The position numbers and the translations under genes were made by a program. From the NCBI RefSeq assembly GCF_026107515.2, contig NZ_JAPCHW010000001.1, forward strand, positions 434,001 to 498,000: DNA of 64,000 nt, written 5' to 3'. Source of the DNA: Glutamicibacter sp. MNS18 (GTDB taxonomy: Bacteria > Actinomycetota > Actinomycetes > Actinomycetales > Micrococcaceae). The notes under the pieces are model-generated. The model worked only from the letters and a program-made list of their open reading frames with translations. It was not told the DNA's origin and did no database searches. This document shows, piece by piece, positions 16,467 to 24,637 of this stretch; positions within the stretch are counted from its first letter, which is position 1; each line of letters opens with the position of its first letter.

Positions 16467-16501
16467 TCGTGCTGCTCCTTTGGTCTGTGTCGTACAAAAG
16501 T

Positions 16502-17752
16502 TTAGTCCTGGCTGCGCCAGTCCTCGGGCAGCAGGTGGTCCAGGACGTCATCTACGGTGATCGCCCCGACCAGCCGACCTTCGGAATTGACCACGCCCAG
16601 CGAGGTGAGGTTGTAGGTGGCCAGATGGCGCACCACTTCGGCGATCGGGGCGATATCCGAGATCGGTTCCAGTTCCTTGTCCAGGATGTCCCCGAGCGGT
16701 TCCGGGGGTGCGGCACGTAGCAGCGCCTGGATGTGCACGGCCCCGAGGTACTTGCCGGTGGGGGTTTCCAACGGGGGACGCACCACATACACCGCGGAGG
16801 CCAGCGCGGGGGACAGCTCCTCGCGGCGTACCGAGGCCAGTGCCTCGGCCACCGTGGATTCGGGGGTCAGGATCACCGGTACCGGGGTCATCACCGAACC
16901 GGCGGTCCCTTCCGGGTAGGCTAGCAGGCGGCGTACGTCATCGGCCTCCTCCTGGTTCATCAGATCCAGCAGCTGGCTCTTGGTATCGTCGTTCAGCTCG
17001 CCGAGCAGGTCGGCCGCGTCATCCGGGTCCATCTCCTCCAGCACGTCCGCGGCGCGCTCCAGTCCCAGGGCCGAGAGGATCTGCACCTGCTCACGGTCGG
17101 GCAGCTCCTGGAGCACATCGGCCAACCGGTCATCCTGCAGGTGGGCGGCGATTTCCAGGCGGCGCTTCTCGTTCATCTCATGGAGCGCATCGGCGAAGTC
17201 CGCGGCCTTCATCTCATCGTGGGCCGCGACGAACGTATCGGCCGATTGCGGCTCATGCTGCCCGGCCTGGCTGATCTGGTCCCAGGAGACCAGCACCCGG
17301 TGGCGTTTGGTGCGGCGCAGGCCCAGCAGGCTGCTGCCCGGTTCGCCACGCTGGACGAAGTACTCGTTGACCACCCAGTCACCCATCCGCGTCTGGGCAA
17401 GTCCCACGTCCTCGACCACTCCGCTGCCCGAGCCGTCGCGGAAGAGCATCTTGCGGTCGAAGATCTCCGCGGCGACCAGGGTCTCGGCGCCGCGCTGCTG
17501 GAAACGACGCATGTTCACCAGCCCGGAACAGATCACCTGGTTCGATTCCATGCTCTGGATGCGGGTCATTGGCACGAAGACGCGGCGTTTACCGGGCACT
17601 TCGACGACCACGCCGACACAGGATGAGGGCTTGTTCGGGCCACGGGAGACCACCACGACATCACGCAACCGGCCCAGCCGGTCGCCCAGCGGGTCGAATA
17701 CGTCCAACCCGAGCAGGCGGGCGACAAAGATCTTCGAAGGTGTAGTGCTCAC
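16502..17752 (-). CDS. MgtE N-domain / CBS-domain protein without membrane channel
   Basis: The 416-residue protein has three parts. A PRC-barrel-like N-terminal region covers about residues 1-160 (LLGLDVFDPLGDRLGRLRDV). An MgtE intracellular N-domain covers about 200-290 (ELPDREQVQILSALG, EEMDPDDAADLLGEL). A CBS pair covers about 290-410 (TAGSVMTPVPVILTPESTVAEAL, GAITVDDVLDHLLPEDW). True MgtE transporters continue with five membrane helices; here the chain stops after the CBS pair. It therefore keeps the Mg2+-sensing gate domains only. A similar protein (Rv1232c) is known in mycobacteria. The GTG start lies seven bases after TACGCT and may be leaderless. The sensing role is inferred. Confidence 0.85.
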   Translation of the reverse strand: MSTTPSKIFVARLLGLDVFDPLGDRLGRLRDVVVVSRGPNKPSSCVGVVVEVPGKRRVFVPMTRIQSMESNQVICSGLVNMRRFQQRGAETLVAAEIFDRKMLFRDGSGSGVVEDVGLAQTRMGDWVVNEYFVQRGEPGSSLLGLRRTKRHRVLVSWDQISQAGQHEPQSADTFVAAHDEMKAADFADALHEMNEKRRLEIAAHLQDDRLADVLQELPDREQVQILSALGLERAADVLEEMDPDDAADLLGELNDDTKSQLLDLMNQEEADDVRRLLAYPEGTAGSVMTPVPVILTPESTVAEALASVRREELSPALASAVYVVRPPLETPTGKYLGAVHIQALLRAAPPEPLGDILDKELEPISDIAPIAEVVRHLATYNLTSLGVVNSEGRLVGAITVDDVLDHLLPEDWRSQD

Positions 17753-17759
17753 GCCTCCA

Positions 17760-17765
17760 AGCGTA
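17760..17765 (-). promoter_or_regulatory. Putative -10 element of the MgtE-N/CBS gene
   Basis: The minus strand reads TACGCT, seven bases, then the GTG at 17752. The GGAGG that precedes the GTG is only one base away from it, too close for a normal ribosome binding site. Confidence 0.4.
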
Positions 17766-17874
17766 TCGCGCGCAGCTGCCTGAATACTGTCAGCTACACC
17801 TCAGATGACCGCCCAGGTCTTTCACCCTCAGCGATAGCCGGGCCCGATATGGGGCAGTACACAGCAAATGAGGG

Positions 17875-17880
17875 CACAAT
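17875..17880 (+). promoter_or_regulatory. Putative -10 element of the stress-protein gene (leaderless)
   Basis: CACAAT, then six bases (atatgt), then the ATG at 17887; no Shine-Dalgarno sequence. The same hexamer and spacing occur before the gene at 41592. Confidence 0.45.
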
Positions 17881-17886
17881 ATATGT

Positions 17887-18768
17887 ATGACCTCGCCGCT
17901 TGGAGCAAAATCAATGAGCGCCAGCGGTTTGCCTCGTGGTGAACTGCTCGGCCGCTACACCTCGTACCTCGATGCCCAGAAACTTGTCGACTACCTGGCC
18001 GACAATGACTTCCCTGTCGCTTCGGTGACCATCGTGGGCAACGACCTGCGCACCGTGGAGCGGGTGACGGCCAAGCTCTCCTACCCGAAGGTGGCCTTGG
18101 CCGGTGCCGCCCAGGGCGCCATGATGGGTTTCTTCGTGGGGCTGCTGTTATCCCTGTTCAGCCCCGGCAGCGGGGTGTACCAGATCCTCTCGGCCATCGG
18201 CCTGGGTATGGCGATATGGATGATCGCCGGGGTCATCAGCTACTCGATGCGCCGCGGCAAGCGCGACTTCGCCTCCTCTAGCCAGTTCGTGGCCACCAGC
18301 TACGACGTGGTGGTCGACTTCTCCAATGCGCAGGCCGCCCGTTCGCTGGCCTCGAAACTGCCGATGCATCCGGGCCAGGTGGCCGCGCAGGCACCGGTCG
18401 CCACCCCGCCGGTGCAACAGCCGCCGGCCGGTCCGGCCGCCACCACACCGGTGGATCCCGCAACCCCCGCCGCCCCGGGCACACCCCAGCAGCAGGAACC
18501 GGCAGGCCAGGAGGAGCAGAACACCCCCAGCGGCAGCTTCCCGGATCTTCCCGACGGGCGCCCGCGCTACGGCGTGCGTGTCACCCCGGCGGCTCCGGCG
18601 GAAACACCCGGCACGGCCGAACAGCCGCAGACCGACACATCCGGCGGGCCGGCAAACGCTCCGGTGGCCGATGAGGAGCCCAAGGTGACCGCATCCACCA
18701 ACCAGCAGCCGGCTGCGGAACCCGCCGGGGAGCAGGACGAACAGGATCGTTCCGGGACCTCCCGATGA
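17887..18768 (+). CDS. General-stress-protein-17M-like membrane protein with Pro/Ala-rich tail
   Basis: The 293-residue protein starts with a GSP17M/YflT-like alpha-beta domain at about residues 22-65 (YTSYLDAQKLVDYLADNDFPV, VTIVGNDL). Two membrane helices follow at about 79-120 (GAMMGFFVGLLLSLF and ILSAIGLGMAIWMIAGVISY). A short soluble stretch follows, then from about residue 165 a 130-residue low-complexity tail rich in Pro, Ala, Gln, Thr and Glu. The ATG lies six bases after CACAAT. The counterpart in the mycobacterial neighbourhood is Rv1234. A role in stress is suggested by the domain name only. The tail has its own biased composition but normal codon use. Confidence 0.8.
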   Translation: MTSPLGAKSMSASGLPRGELLGRYTSYLDAQKLVDYLADNDFPVASVTIVGNDLRTVERVTAKLSYPKVALAGAAQGAMMGFFVGLLLSLFSPGSGVYQILSAIGLGMAIWMIAGVISYSMRRGKRDFASSSQFVATSYDVVVDFSNAQAARSLASKLPMHPGQVAAQAPVATPPVQQPPAGPAATTPVDPATPAAPGTPQQQEPAGQEEQNTPSGSFPDLPDGRPRYGVRVTPAAPAETPGTAEQPQTDTSGGPANAPVADEEPKVTASTNQQPAAEPAGEQDEQDRSGTSR

Positions 18769-18843
18769 TATTCCACGCATAGGGAGTCATACGGCAGGTC
18801 CTGATGGCAGGATCTGGTTCCCTGAGCTGTCGGCGGTGCGGAT

Positions 18844-18849
18844 TATGAT
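18844..18849 (+). promoter_or_regulatory. Putative -10 element TATGAT (leaderless)
   Basis: A near-consensus TATGAT is followed by six bases and the ATG at 18856. This is the best -10 match among the leaderless candidates in the window. Confidence 0.55.
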
Positions 18850-18855
18850 ATCCGC

Positions 18856-19254
18856 ATGGCGTACATGAACCTCTGGGACTGGGTCGAGGCGGTTCTAGGA
18901 TTCCTCGATGGTATCTGGCAGTGGATGACCCCAGGTATGGAGGTGGCGCGGGAATACCTTCCGGTGTTCACCCCATTTCTTGCCTTGATAGTGGCATCGA
19001 CGGTAGCTTTCATCGGCCTGTGGACGTTCCGGCTACGGGTGAGAGTGGAACATGCCGACCAGTGGTGGAAGCGGGAGCAGTACGCGCTGGAGCTAACGAG
19101 GCACGAACACCAGCTGATGCGGCGCACTGCGGTGGCGATTTTACAGGCCCTGGTTCCCGGAGAGCCGCTCGAACATGCCAGCCGGGCAGAGTTGAAGGCA
19201 ACGAAAAATCGAACAAGTCACGCTGGAAGATCGGGAATACGGAAGCTTCCGTGA
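18856..19254 (+). CDS. Small membrane protein of unknown function
   Basis: The 132-residue product has one clear membrane helix at about residues 39-58 (TPFLALIVASTVAFIGLWTF). Before it is an aromatic, amphipathic N-terminus (WDWVEAVLGFLDGIWQWM). After it comes a basic/His-rich cytoplasmic part (RVRVEHADQWWKREQ, ELTRHEHQLMRRTA). I do not recognise a family. The strong TATGAT element six bases before the ATG supports the start and expression. The C-terminal 25 residues are Lys/Arg-rich. It stands alone with 90 to 120 base gaps on each side. Confidence 0.6.
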   Translation: MAYMNLWDWVEAVLGFLDGIWQWMTPGMEVAREYLPVFTPFLALIVASTVAFIGLWTFRLRVRVEHADQWWKREQYALELTRHEHQLMRRTAVAILQALVPGEPLEHASRAELKATKNRTSHAGRSGIRKLP

Positions 19255-19374
19255 TCCGCAATGCGTTTAATGAGTTGACGATTGAAGGGCGGATCTCCCT
19301 GAGGATTTTTTCCTTCTTCCGGTGCTGAAATTCGGTAGCATGGGAGAAGAAGACGAAGGCGAGGTGGGCTGATC

Positions 19375-19617
19375 ATGGGCAAACCAGCGGACAAGTCCGA
19401 CCTCAAGGTAATCTTGGTGGCGGTCGACAAGAACCACTATGTGATCCGCAGTGCCGATGGCCGGAATCTGAGCAAGCCGCTTCGACTGGCAGAATACAAA
19501 CAGCTGGTATCCCAGGCGCAAACGGTTGACGGGCTGAATCGACGGTTGGGCGATGCCAACGACCCCCGGATCGACCTGTTGCTCGGATTGAAGGACTCCA
19601 GCCTGCTCAAAGGGTAG
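19375..19617 (+). CDS. Small hypothetical protein
   Basis: The 80-residue product is soluble and charged: VILVAVDKNHYVIRSADGR, then KPLRLAEYKQLVSQAQTVDGLN, ending SSLLKG. It has no membrane segment or known motif that I recognise. GAGG lies 11-12 bases before the ATG; TAGCAT at 19336-19341 could be a -10 element. A terminator hairpin follows 32 bases after the stop. I consider it a real gene with moderate confidence because of its start signals and terminator. Confidence 0.5.
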   Translation: MGKPADKSDLKVILVAVDKNHYVIRSADGRNLSKPLRLAEYKQLVSQAQTVDGLNRRLGDANDPRIDLLLGLKDSSLLKG

Positions 19618-19649
19618 TGGCAGGCCAGACGCTTGCTGCCATGGACGAC

Positions 19650-19691
19650 AAGGGCCAGGGCCACGGAAATGAATCCGCGGCCCTGGCCCTT
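19650..19691. terminator. Bidirectional terminator upstream of the pepP 3' end
   Basis: AAGGGCCAGGGCC and GGCCCTGGCCCTT form a 13-bp stem, extended inward by CGG/CCG after one mismatch, followed on the plus strand by TGGCCTTTT. It separates two convergent genes. Confidence 0.8.
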
Positions 19692-19710
19692 GGCCTTTTA
19701 AACCGAGGGA

Positions 19711-21255
19711 TCAGCCGCGCAGCTTGGCCATCCAGGCTTCCACCGCATCCGGGTCGCGGGGCAGTGCCGCGGAGAGGTTCACCGCGCCATCCGCGGTGAC
19801 CAGGATGTCATCCTCGATACGCACCCCGATGCCGCGGTACTCCTCGGGGATCGCCAGGTCCTCGGCCTTGAAGTAGAGGCCCGGTTCGATGGTGAAGACC
19901 ATGCCCTCCTCGAGCTGGGCATCCAGGTACAGGTCCGCACGTGCCTGGGCGCAGTCGTGCACGTCCAGCCCCAGATGGTGGCTGGTGCCGTGCGGCATCC
20001 AACGTCGGTGGTGCTGGCCTTCGGGGGAGAGCGCCTCCTCCAGCGGAACCGGCAGCAGGCCCCAGGCATCGAGGTTCTCGGCCAGTACCCGGGTGGCGAT
20101 CTGGTGCAGGTCGCGGAACTTCAGCCCGGGCTTCACCGCGGCGAAGGCCGCATCGGCGGCGTCGAGCACGGCCTGGTAGATCTTGCGCTGGATCGGGGTG
20201 AATCTCCCGGAGACCGGCAGTGAACGGGTGATATCCGCGGTGTACAGCGATTCGGCTTCCACTCCGGCGTCCAGCAGCAGCACTTCGCCCTCGCGTACGG
20301 TGCCGTTGTTGCGGATCCAGTGCAGGATGGTGGCGTTGTTGCCGCTGGCGGCGATGGTGTCGTAGCCCAACTCGTTGCCTTCGGCGCGGGCCCGCGCGAA
20401 GAAGGCGCCTTCCACAATGCGTTCGCCGCGTTCGTGGGCGATCGCCGCATCCAGCTGGCGCACCACGTCCTCGAACCCGGCGATGGTGGCGTCCACCGAG
20501 CCCTGCAGTTCGGCGATCTCGTACTCGTCCTTGACCAGGCGCAGCTCGGAGACGAACTCGGCCAGTTCGTTATCCAGCGCATCGCTGGCTTCCAGGTCCT
20601 GCCCGGTGTTGATACGGGAGGTGTCGACCAGGGCCTCGACGTTCAGGTCCACCTCGCGCACTAGCCGGATACGGATGCCACCCAGGGCCTGCGGACCCGA
20701 GTTCTTGGTGATGGCCGTTTCCAGTTGCTCCAGCCCCTCGGTGGGCATGCCGGTGCGGGCGGACATGGTCGACAGGGTGGGGCGGGGGCCGATCCAGAAT
20801 TCGCCGGAGCGGGAGTTCAGGTAGAACTCGGTGGAGTCACGGCCGGCCATGGGAGCGAAGTACAAGGTGGCGGCGTGGTTGCCGCCTTGATCTCCGGCCC
20901 CTTCGTCTGTGGGTTCCAGGATCAGTACCGCATCCGGTTCGTGATCCACTCCCAGACCGGTCAGGTGGGCAAAGGCCGAATGCGGGCGGAACCGGTAATC
21001 GGTGTCGTTGCTGCGTACCTTCAGCGGACCGGCCGGGATCACCAGCCGTTCGCCGGGGAACCGGGCGGAGAGGGCCTGGCGGCGTGCTGCCGCGTAGCCG
21101 GCGGCCGGATCGGCGTCGGGCAGGGCGGAGGTGTCCGGGGCCCAGCTGGAGGCCATGAATTCCTGGAATGCCCGCGAAGTGGGTCGCTGCGAGCGGTTGT
21201 TGACTCGATCTTGGATGGGTTGATCGTTACCGGGTGTCGATGCTTCAGTGGTCAT
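19711..21255 (-). CDS. pepP: Xaa-Pro aminopeptidase (aminopeptidase P, M24B)
   Basis: The 514-residue protein has the N-terminal AMP_N domain at about 50-190 and the pita-bread M24 catalytic domain after it. Dinuclear metal ligands are visible in order: the Asp of LLLDAGVEAES, the Asp of TADITRSLPVSG, the His of HGTSHHLGLDVHD, the Glu of FTIEPGLYF and the Glu of GVRIEDDILV. It releases N-terminal residues before proline. The N-terminus carries about 40 extra polar residues. It is divergent from the PHP gene with 65 bases between them. CAGTAT lies six bases before the ATG on the minus strand, so it may be leaderless. Confidence 0.93.
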   Translation of the reverse strand: MTTEASTPGNDQPIQDRVNNRSQRPTSRAFQEFMASSWAPDTSALPDADPAAGYAAARRQALSARFPGERLVIPAGPLKVRSNDTDYRFRPHSAFAHLTGLGVDHEPDAVLILEPTDEGAGDQGGNHAATLYFAPMAGRDSTEFYLNSRSGEFWIGPRPTLSTMSARTGMPTEGLEQLETAITKNSGPQALGGIRIRLVREVDLNVEALVDTSRINTGQDLEASDALDNELAEFVSELRLVKDEYEIAELQGSVDATIAGFEDVVRQLDAAIAHERGERIVEGAFFARARAEGNELGYDTIAASGNNATILHWIRNNGTVREGEVLLLDAGVEAESLYTADITRSLPVSGRFTPIQRKIYQAVLDAADAAFAAVKPGLKFRDLHQIATRVLAENLDAWGLLPVPLEEALSPEGQHHRRWMPHGTSHHLGLDVHDCAQARADLYLDAQLEEGMVFTIEPGLYFKAEDLAIPEEYRGIGVRIEDDILVTADGAVNLSAALPRDPDAVEAWMAKLRG

Positions 21256-21308
21256 GATCCAATACTGTCACCTGCCACGGCCTGCGCACAAAGCCGTGGG
21301 CGAGGCGA

Positions 21309-21314
21309 TAGTCT
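21309..21314 (+). promoter_or_regulatory. Putative -10 element of the PHP phosphoesterase gene (leaderless)
   Basis: TAGTCT, then six bases (attgcc), then the ATG at 21321. No Shine-Dalgarno sequence is present. Confidence 0.5.
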
Positions 21315-21320
21315 ATTGCC

Positions 21321-22166
21321 ATGTTGATCGACCTGCACACCCACTCGAATATCTCGGACGGTACCGAGAGCCCGGCCGACCTGATGATGGCGGCAGCCGG
21401 TGCCGGGGTGGATGTGCTGGCATTGACCGATCACGACCAGACCACAGGGTGGGAGCAGGCGCGCGCCGCGGCGCAGCGACTGGGGATCGGGTTCGTTCCG
21501 GGGATGGAAATCACCTGCCACTCGCGCCAGGGTATCAGTGTGCACCTGCTCAGTTACCTGCACAACCCGCACTACCAGCCGCTGCTGGATGAGCTGAAGG
21601 TCACCCGCACCGCCCGGGAGAGCCGGGCACAGCGCATAGTGGGGCTGTTGTCCGAGGATTTCCCGATCAGCTGGGAGCTGGTGCAGGAGCACACCCAGCC
21701 GGGCAGCACCGTGGGCCGCCCGCATATCGCCGACGCACTGGTCAGTGCCGGGGTGGTGATCAACCGTGATGAGGCGTTCGCCAGCATGCTCTCGGCGCGA
21801 TCACGCTACTACGTGTCGCACCCGGCGGTGAACCCGGTGGATGCGGTGCGCCTGGTCCGTGAGGCCGGAGGGGTGCCGGTATTCGCCCACCCGATGGCCT
21901 CGGCTCGCGGCCGGGTGGTGCCCCCGGAGGATTTTGAGGAGCTGATCGAGGCCGGTTTGGCCGGGGTGGAGATCCACCATCGGGATAATTCGGCGGCCGG
22001 ACGCCGGTTCCTGTCCGGCCTGGCCGAACGCCATGACCTGATCGTGACCGGGTCCTCGGACTACCACGGGTCGGGTAAGCCGAACCGGTTGGGGGAGAAC
22101 AGCACCGATCCGGTGATGCTTCAGCGCATCGTGTCCGAGGGGACCGGGTCGTTCGCCTCGATGTAA
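21321..22166 (+). CDS. PHP-domain phosphoesterase
   Basis: The 281-residue enzyme begins with the PHP motif MLIDLHTHSNISDGT, then ALTDHDQT and GMEITC. It ends with FAHPMAS, VEIHHRD and TGSSDYHG, which together supply the metal-binding His/Asp set. Close relatives are TrpH/RNase AM-type 5'-3' exoribonucleases and 3',5'-nucleotide phosphatases, so action on 5' phosphorylated RNA or small nucleotides is likely. The 3' end overlaps the convergent methyltransferase gene by 46 bases. The start is supported by the absence of upstream alternatives and by the TAGTCT element. Confidence 0.88.
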   Translation: MLIDLHTHSNISDGTESPADLMMAAAGAGVDVLALTDHDQTTGWEQARAAAQRLGIGFVPGMEITCHSRQGISVHLLSYLHNPHYQPLLDELKVTRTARESRAQRIVGLLSEDFPISWELVQEHTQPGSTVGRPHIADALVSAGVVINRDEAFASMLSARSRYYVSHPAVNPVDAVRLVREAGGVPVFAHPMASARGRVVPPEDFEELIEAGLAGVEIHHRDNSAAGRRFLSGLAERHDLIVTGSSDYHGSGKPNRLGENSTDPVMLQRIVSEGTGSFASM

Positions 22167-23062
22167 CGGGTCTGCGCATCCAGCCGGTGGCGCATCACCT
22201 CGATCGCCTCGGTGTTCTGGTCGATTAGCACGAATTTCCGTCCGAGCTTGGCGGCCACTGCGCCGGTGGTCCCGGATCCGGCGAAGAAGTCCAGCACCCA
22301 GTCGCCGGGGCGCGAGGAGGCTGTGATGATCCGGCGCAGGATCCCCTCGGGCTTTTGCGTGGGGTACCCGGTTTTCTCCTTGCCGGTCGGTGAGACGATG
22401 GTATGCCACCAGACGTCGGTGGGCAGTTTGCCGCGCTCGCGTTTTTCCGGGGTGACCAGGCCCGGGGCCATATAGGGTTCGCGGTCGACCTCGGCCGAAT
22501 CGAAGTGGTACTTCTTCGGGTCCTTGACATACACCAGGATGGTGTCGTGCTTGGCCGGCCAGCGGCTTTTGGCCCGGGCCCCGTAGTCGTAGGCCCAGAT
22601 GAGCTCGTTCAGGAAGCAGTCGCGCCCGAAGATCTCGTCGAGCAGCACCTTCACATAGTGCACTTCGCGGTAGTCCAGGTGTACGTACAGGGTGCCGTCT
22701 TCGGCCAGCAGCCGGTAGGCCTCATGCAGCCTGGGGGCGATGAAGCTCAGGTAGTCGTCGAAGGAATCGTGGTAGGAGCGGGCCTGCCCCAATTCGGTGA
22801 CGTACTCCAGTCCCTTGAAACCCACCCTGTCGCCTTCCCCGGTCGCGGCGCGCACCATGGTGCGCGCCGCCCGGGTCTGTTTGCGCCCGGTGTTGAACGG
22901 CGGGTCGACGTAGATGAGGGTGAAGGAGGCGTCGGGCATTGCCGCCAGGATCTCGAGGTTCTCCCCGTGGGCCACGGTGTTCGGCCCCTGCGGGTCGAAC
23001 ATCGCCGGACCCATGTCGAACAGCGGACTTGTCACGTACTTTTCGTTTCCTTCCAACATCAT
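22121..23062 (-). CDS. Orphan beta-class DNA methyltransferase (N6-adenine or N4-cytosine)
   Basis: The 313-residue protein has the catalytic motif DPPFNTG at residues 53-59 and the SAM-binding motif DFFAGSGTTG near residue 265. This order (motif IV before motif I) defines the beta class, as in CcrM and HinfI. The motif YPTQKPEGILRRII precedes motif I, as usual. No restriction endonuclease, specificity subunit or mobility gene is adjacent. Its 3' end overlaps the PHP gene by 46 bases. The start may be the ATG at 23062 or a GTG nine codons downstream. The recognition site and whether it is methylating cannot be told from the sequence. Confidence 0.88.
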   Translation of the reverse strand: MMLEGNEKYVTSPLFDMGPAMFDPQGPNTVAHGENLEILAAMPDASFTLIYVDPPFNTGRKQTRAARTMVRAATGEGDRVGFKGLEYVTELGQARSYHDSFDDYLSFIAPRLHEAYRLLAEDGTLYVHLDYREVHYVKVLLDEIFGRDCFLNELIWAYDYGARAKSRWPAKHDTILVYVKDPKKYHFDSAEVDREPYMAPGLVTPEKRERGKLPTDVWWHTIVSPTGKEKTGYPTQKPEGILRRIITASSRPGDWVLDFFAGSGTTGAVAAKLGRKFVLIDQNTEAIEVMRHRLDAQTRYIEANDPVPSDTMR

Positions 23063-23083
23063 GCCGACCCGTCAGGGGCGAAC

Positions 23084-24637
23084 CTAGTCCTGCTGTCCGC
23101 CGGCATCCTGGCTGCGGGTGCGGCGACGGGTGCGCCGGCGGCGCGGGGTGCCGCTATCGCCGGCCGGATGGGTTTCGCGGTGGCGTTCGGTTTCCCGGCT
23201 GGGGCGGTCCTGCTTGCCCTTGGAGTGGCCGTGCCGGTCGGCCCCGTCCATGGCCACCGGGGTGTCGTCCTGGCCGGTGCGCCGGGTGCGCTTGCGGTTG
23301 CGGTTGGGGTTCGGGGTGCGCTCGGCACGTGGTGCGCGGCGTTCGCCGGCGTCCTCGGCGGTGGCCTTCCTGACCCGCGGCAACCGTCCCTTGGTGCCGG
23401 CCGGGATATCCAGGTCGGCGAAGAAATGCGGTGAGGAGGAGTAGGTTTCCACCGGTTCGGGCACGTTCAGGCCCAGCGCCTTGTTGATCAACGACCAGCG
23501 TGGCACCGAATCCCAGTCCACGAAGGTCACCGCGATACCGGTGTTGCCGGCACGGCCGGTACGGCCCACCCGGTGCAGGTAGGTGTTCTCGTCATCCGGG
23601 CACTGCAGGTTCACCACGTGGGTGACATCATCCACGTCGATACCGCGGGCGGCCACATCGGTGGCGACCAGGATGTCCACCTTGCCGGCGCGGAAGGCCT
23701 TCAGCGCCTGTTCGCGGGCTCCCTGGCCCAGGTCGCCGTGCAGCGAACCGGCGTTGAAGCCGCGGTCCACCAGCTCGTCGGCCAGCTTCGCGGCCGAACG
23801 CTTGGTCTGCGTGAAGATGATGGTCTTGCCGCGGCCCTCGGCCTGCAGCATGCGGGCCACCATCTCGTCCTTGTCCAGGTTGTGGGCCCGGTACACCAAC
23901 TGGCGGATATTGCGTTTGGTGATCGAGTCGTCACCCGGGTCCGCGGCACGGATATGCATCGGGCGGGACATGTATCGCCGAGCCATGGTGATGACCGGGC
24001 CGGGCATGGTGGCGGAGAACAGCATGGCCTGGCGTACCGGAGGCAGGGCGGCCAGGATGCGTTCGACATCGGGCAGGAAGCCCAGGTCCAGCATCTCGTC
24101 GGCTTCGTCGAGCACCACGGTGGCGATCTGCTTCAGGTTCAGCACACGCTGGCGGTTCAGGTCGATCAGCCGGCCCGGGGTGCCGACGATCACGTCGGTG
24201 CCGGCCTTCAGCGCTGCGATCTGCTCCTCGTAGGGGCGGCCGCCGTAGATGGTGGTCACCCGGACCCCGGCGTGGCGCGAGGCCTGCGCCAGGTCCGCGG
24301 AGACCTGCAGGGCCAGTTCACGGGTCGGGGCCACGATCAGGGCCTGCGGGGCGCCGGGGAACTCCAGCCGGTCGTAGCCCTCATCGGATTCGCGGATCAC
24401 GCGTTGCAGGGCCGGGATGCCGAAGCCCAGGGTCTTGCCGGTGCCGGTCTTGGCCTGGCCGATGATGTCGTTGCCGGCCAGCGCGACCGGCAGGGTCAGC
24501 GACTGGATGGGGAAGGGATGGACGATGCCGGCTTCGGAGAGGGAGGCGACAATGTCCGCGCGGACTGCGAAGTCGGCGAAGGTCTTGGGTTCTTCTTCAG
24601 GAACCGCCGTGGCGTCCTGGATGGTCGTGTCAGTCAC
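23084..24637 (-). CDS. DEAD-box ATP-dependent RNA helicase
   Basis: The 517-residue helicase has the Q motif (FPIQSLTLP), Walker A AKTGTGKT, PTRELALQV, DEADEMLDLGF, SAT, and in the second RecA domain ARGIDVDDVTHVVN and HRVGRTGRAG. A basic, low-complexity tail of about 85 residues (from about 430) is rich in Arg, Lys and Pro, typical of RNA-binding extensions of RhlE/DeaD-type enzymes. It remodels RNA or ribosomal precursors. Translation starts with GTG. It lies 21 bases downstream of nothing co-directional except the RNB gene 249 bases upstream, and it is followed by the methyltransferase gene. The mycobacterial counterpart is rhlE (Rv3211). Confidence 0.93.
   Translation of the reverse strand: MTDTTIQDATAVPEEEPKTFADFAVRADIVASLSEAGIVHPFPIQSLTLPVALAGNDIIGQAKTGTGKTLGFGIPALQRVIRESDEGYDRLEFPGAPQALIVAPTRELALQVSADLAQASRHAGVRVTTIYGGRPYEEQIAALKAGTDVIVGTPGRLIDLNRQRVLNLKQIATVVLDEADEMLDLGFLPDVERILAALPPVRQAMLFSATMPGPVITMARRYMSRPMHIRAADPGDDSITKRNIRQLVYRAHNLDKDEMVARMLQAEGRGKTIIFTQTKRSAAKLADELVDRGFNAGSLHGDLGQGAREQALKAFRAGKVDILVATDVAARGIDVDDVTHVVNLQCPDDENTYLHRVGRTGRAGNTGIAVTFVDWDSVPRWSLINKALGLNVPEPVETYSSSPHFFADLDIPAGTKGRLPRVRKATAEDAGERRAPRAERTPNPNRNRKRTRRTGQDDTPVAMDGADRHGHSKGKQDRPSRETERHRETHPAGDSGTPRRRRTRRRTRSQDAGGQQD

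Noticed and set aside
22121-23062. Restriction-modification or defence island around the methyltransferase
   Set aside because: Neighbours are a PHP phosphoesterase and an RNA helicase of housekeeping type; no nuclease, specificity subunit, integrase or composition shift is seen.
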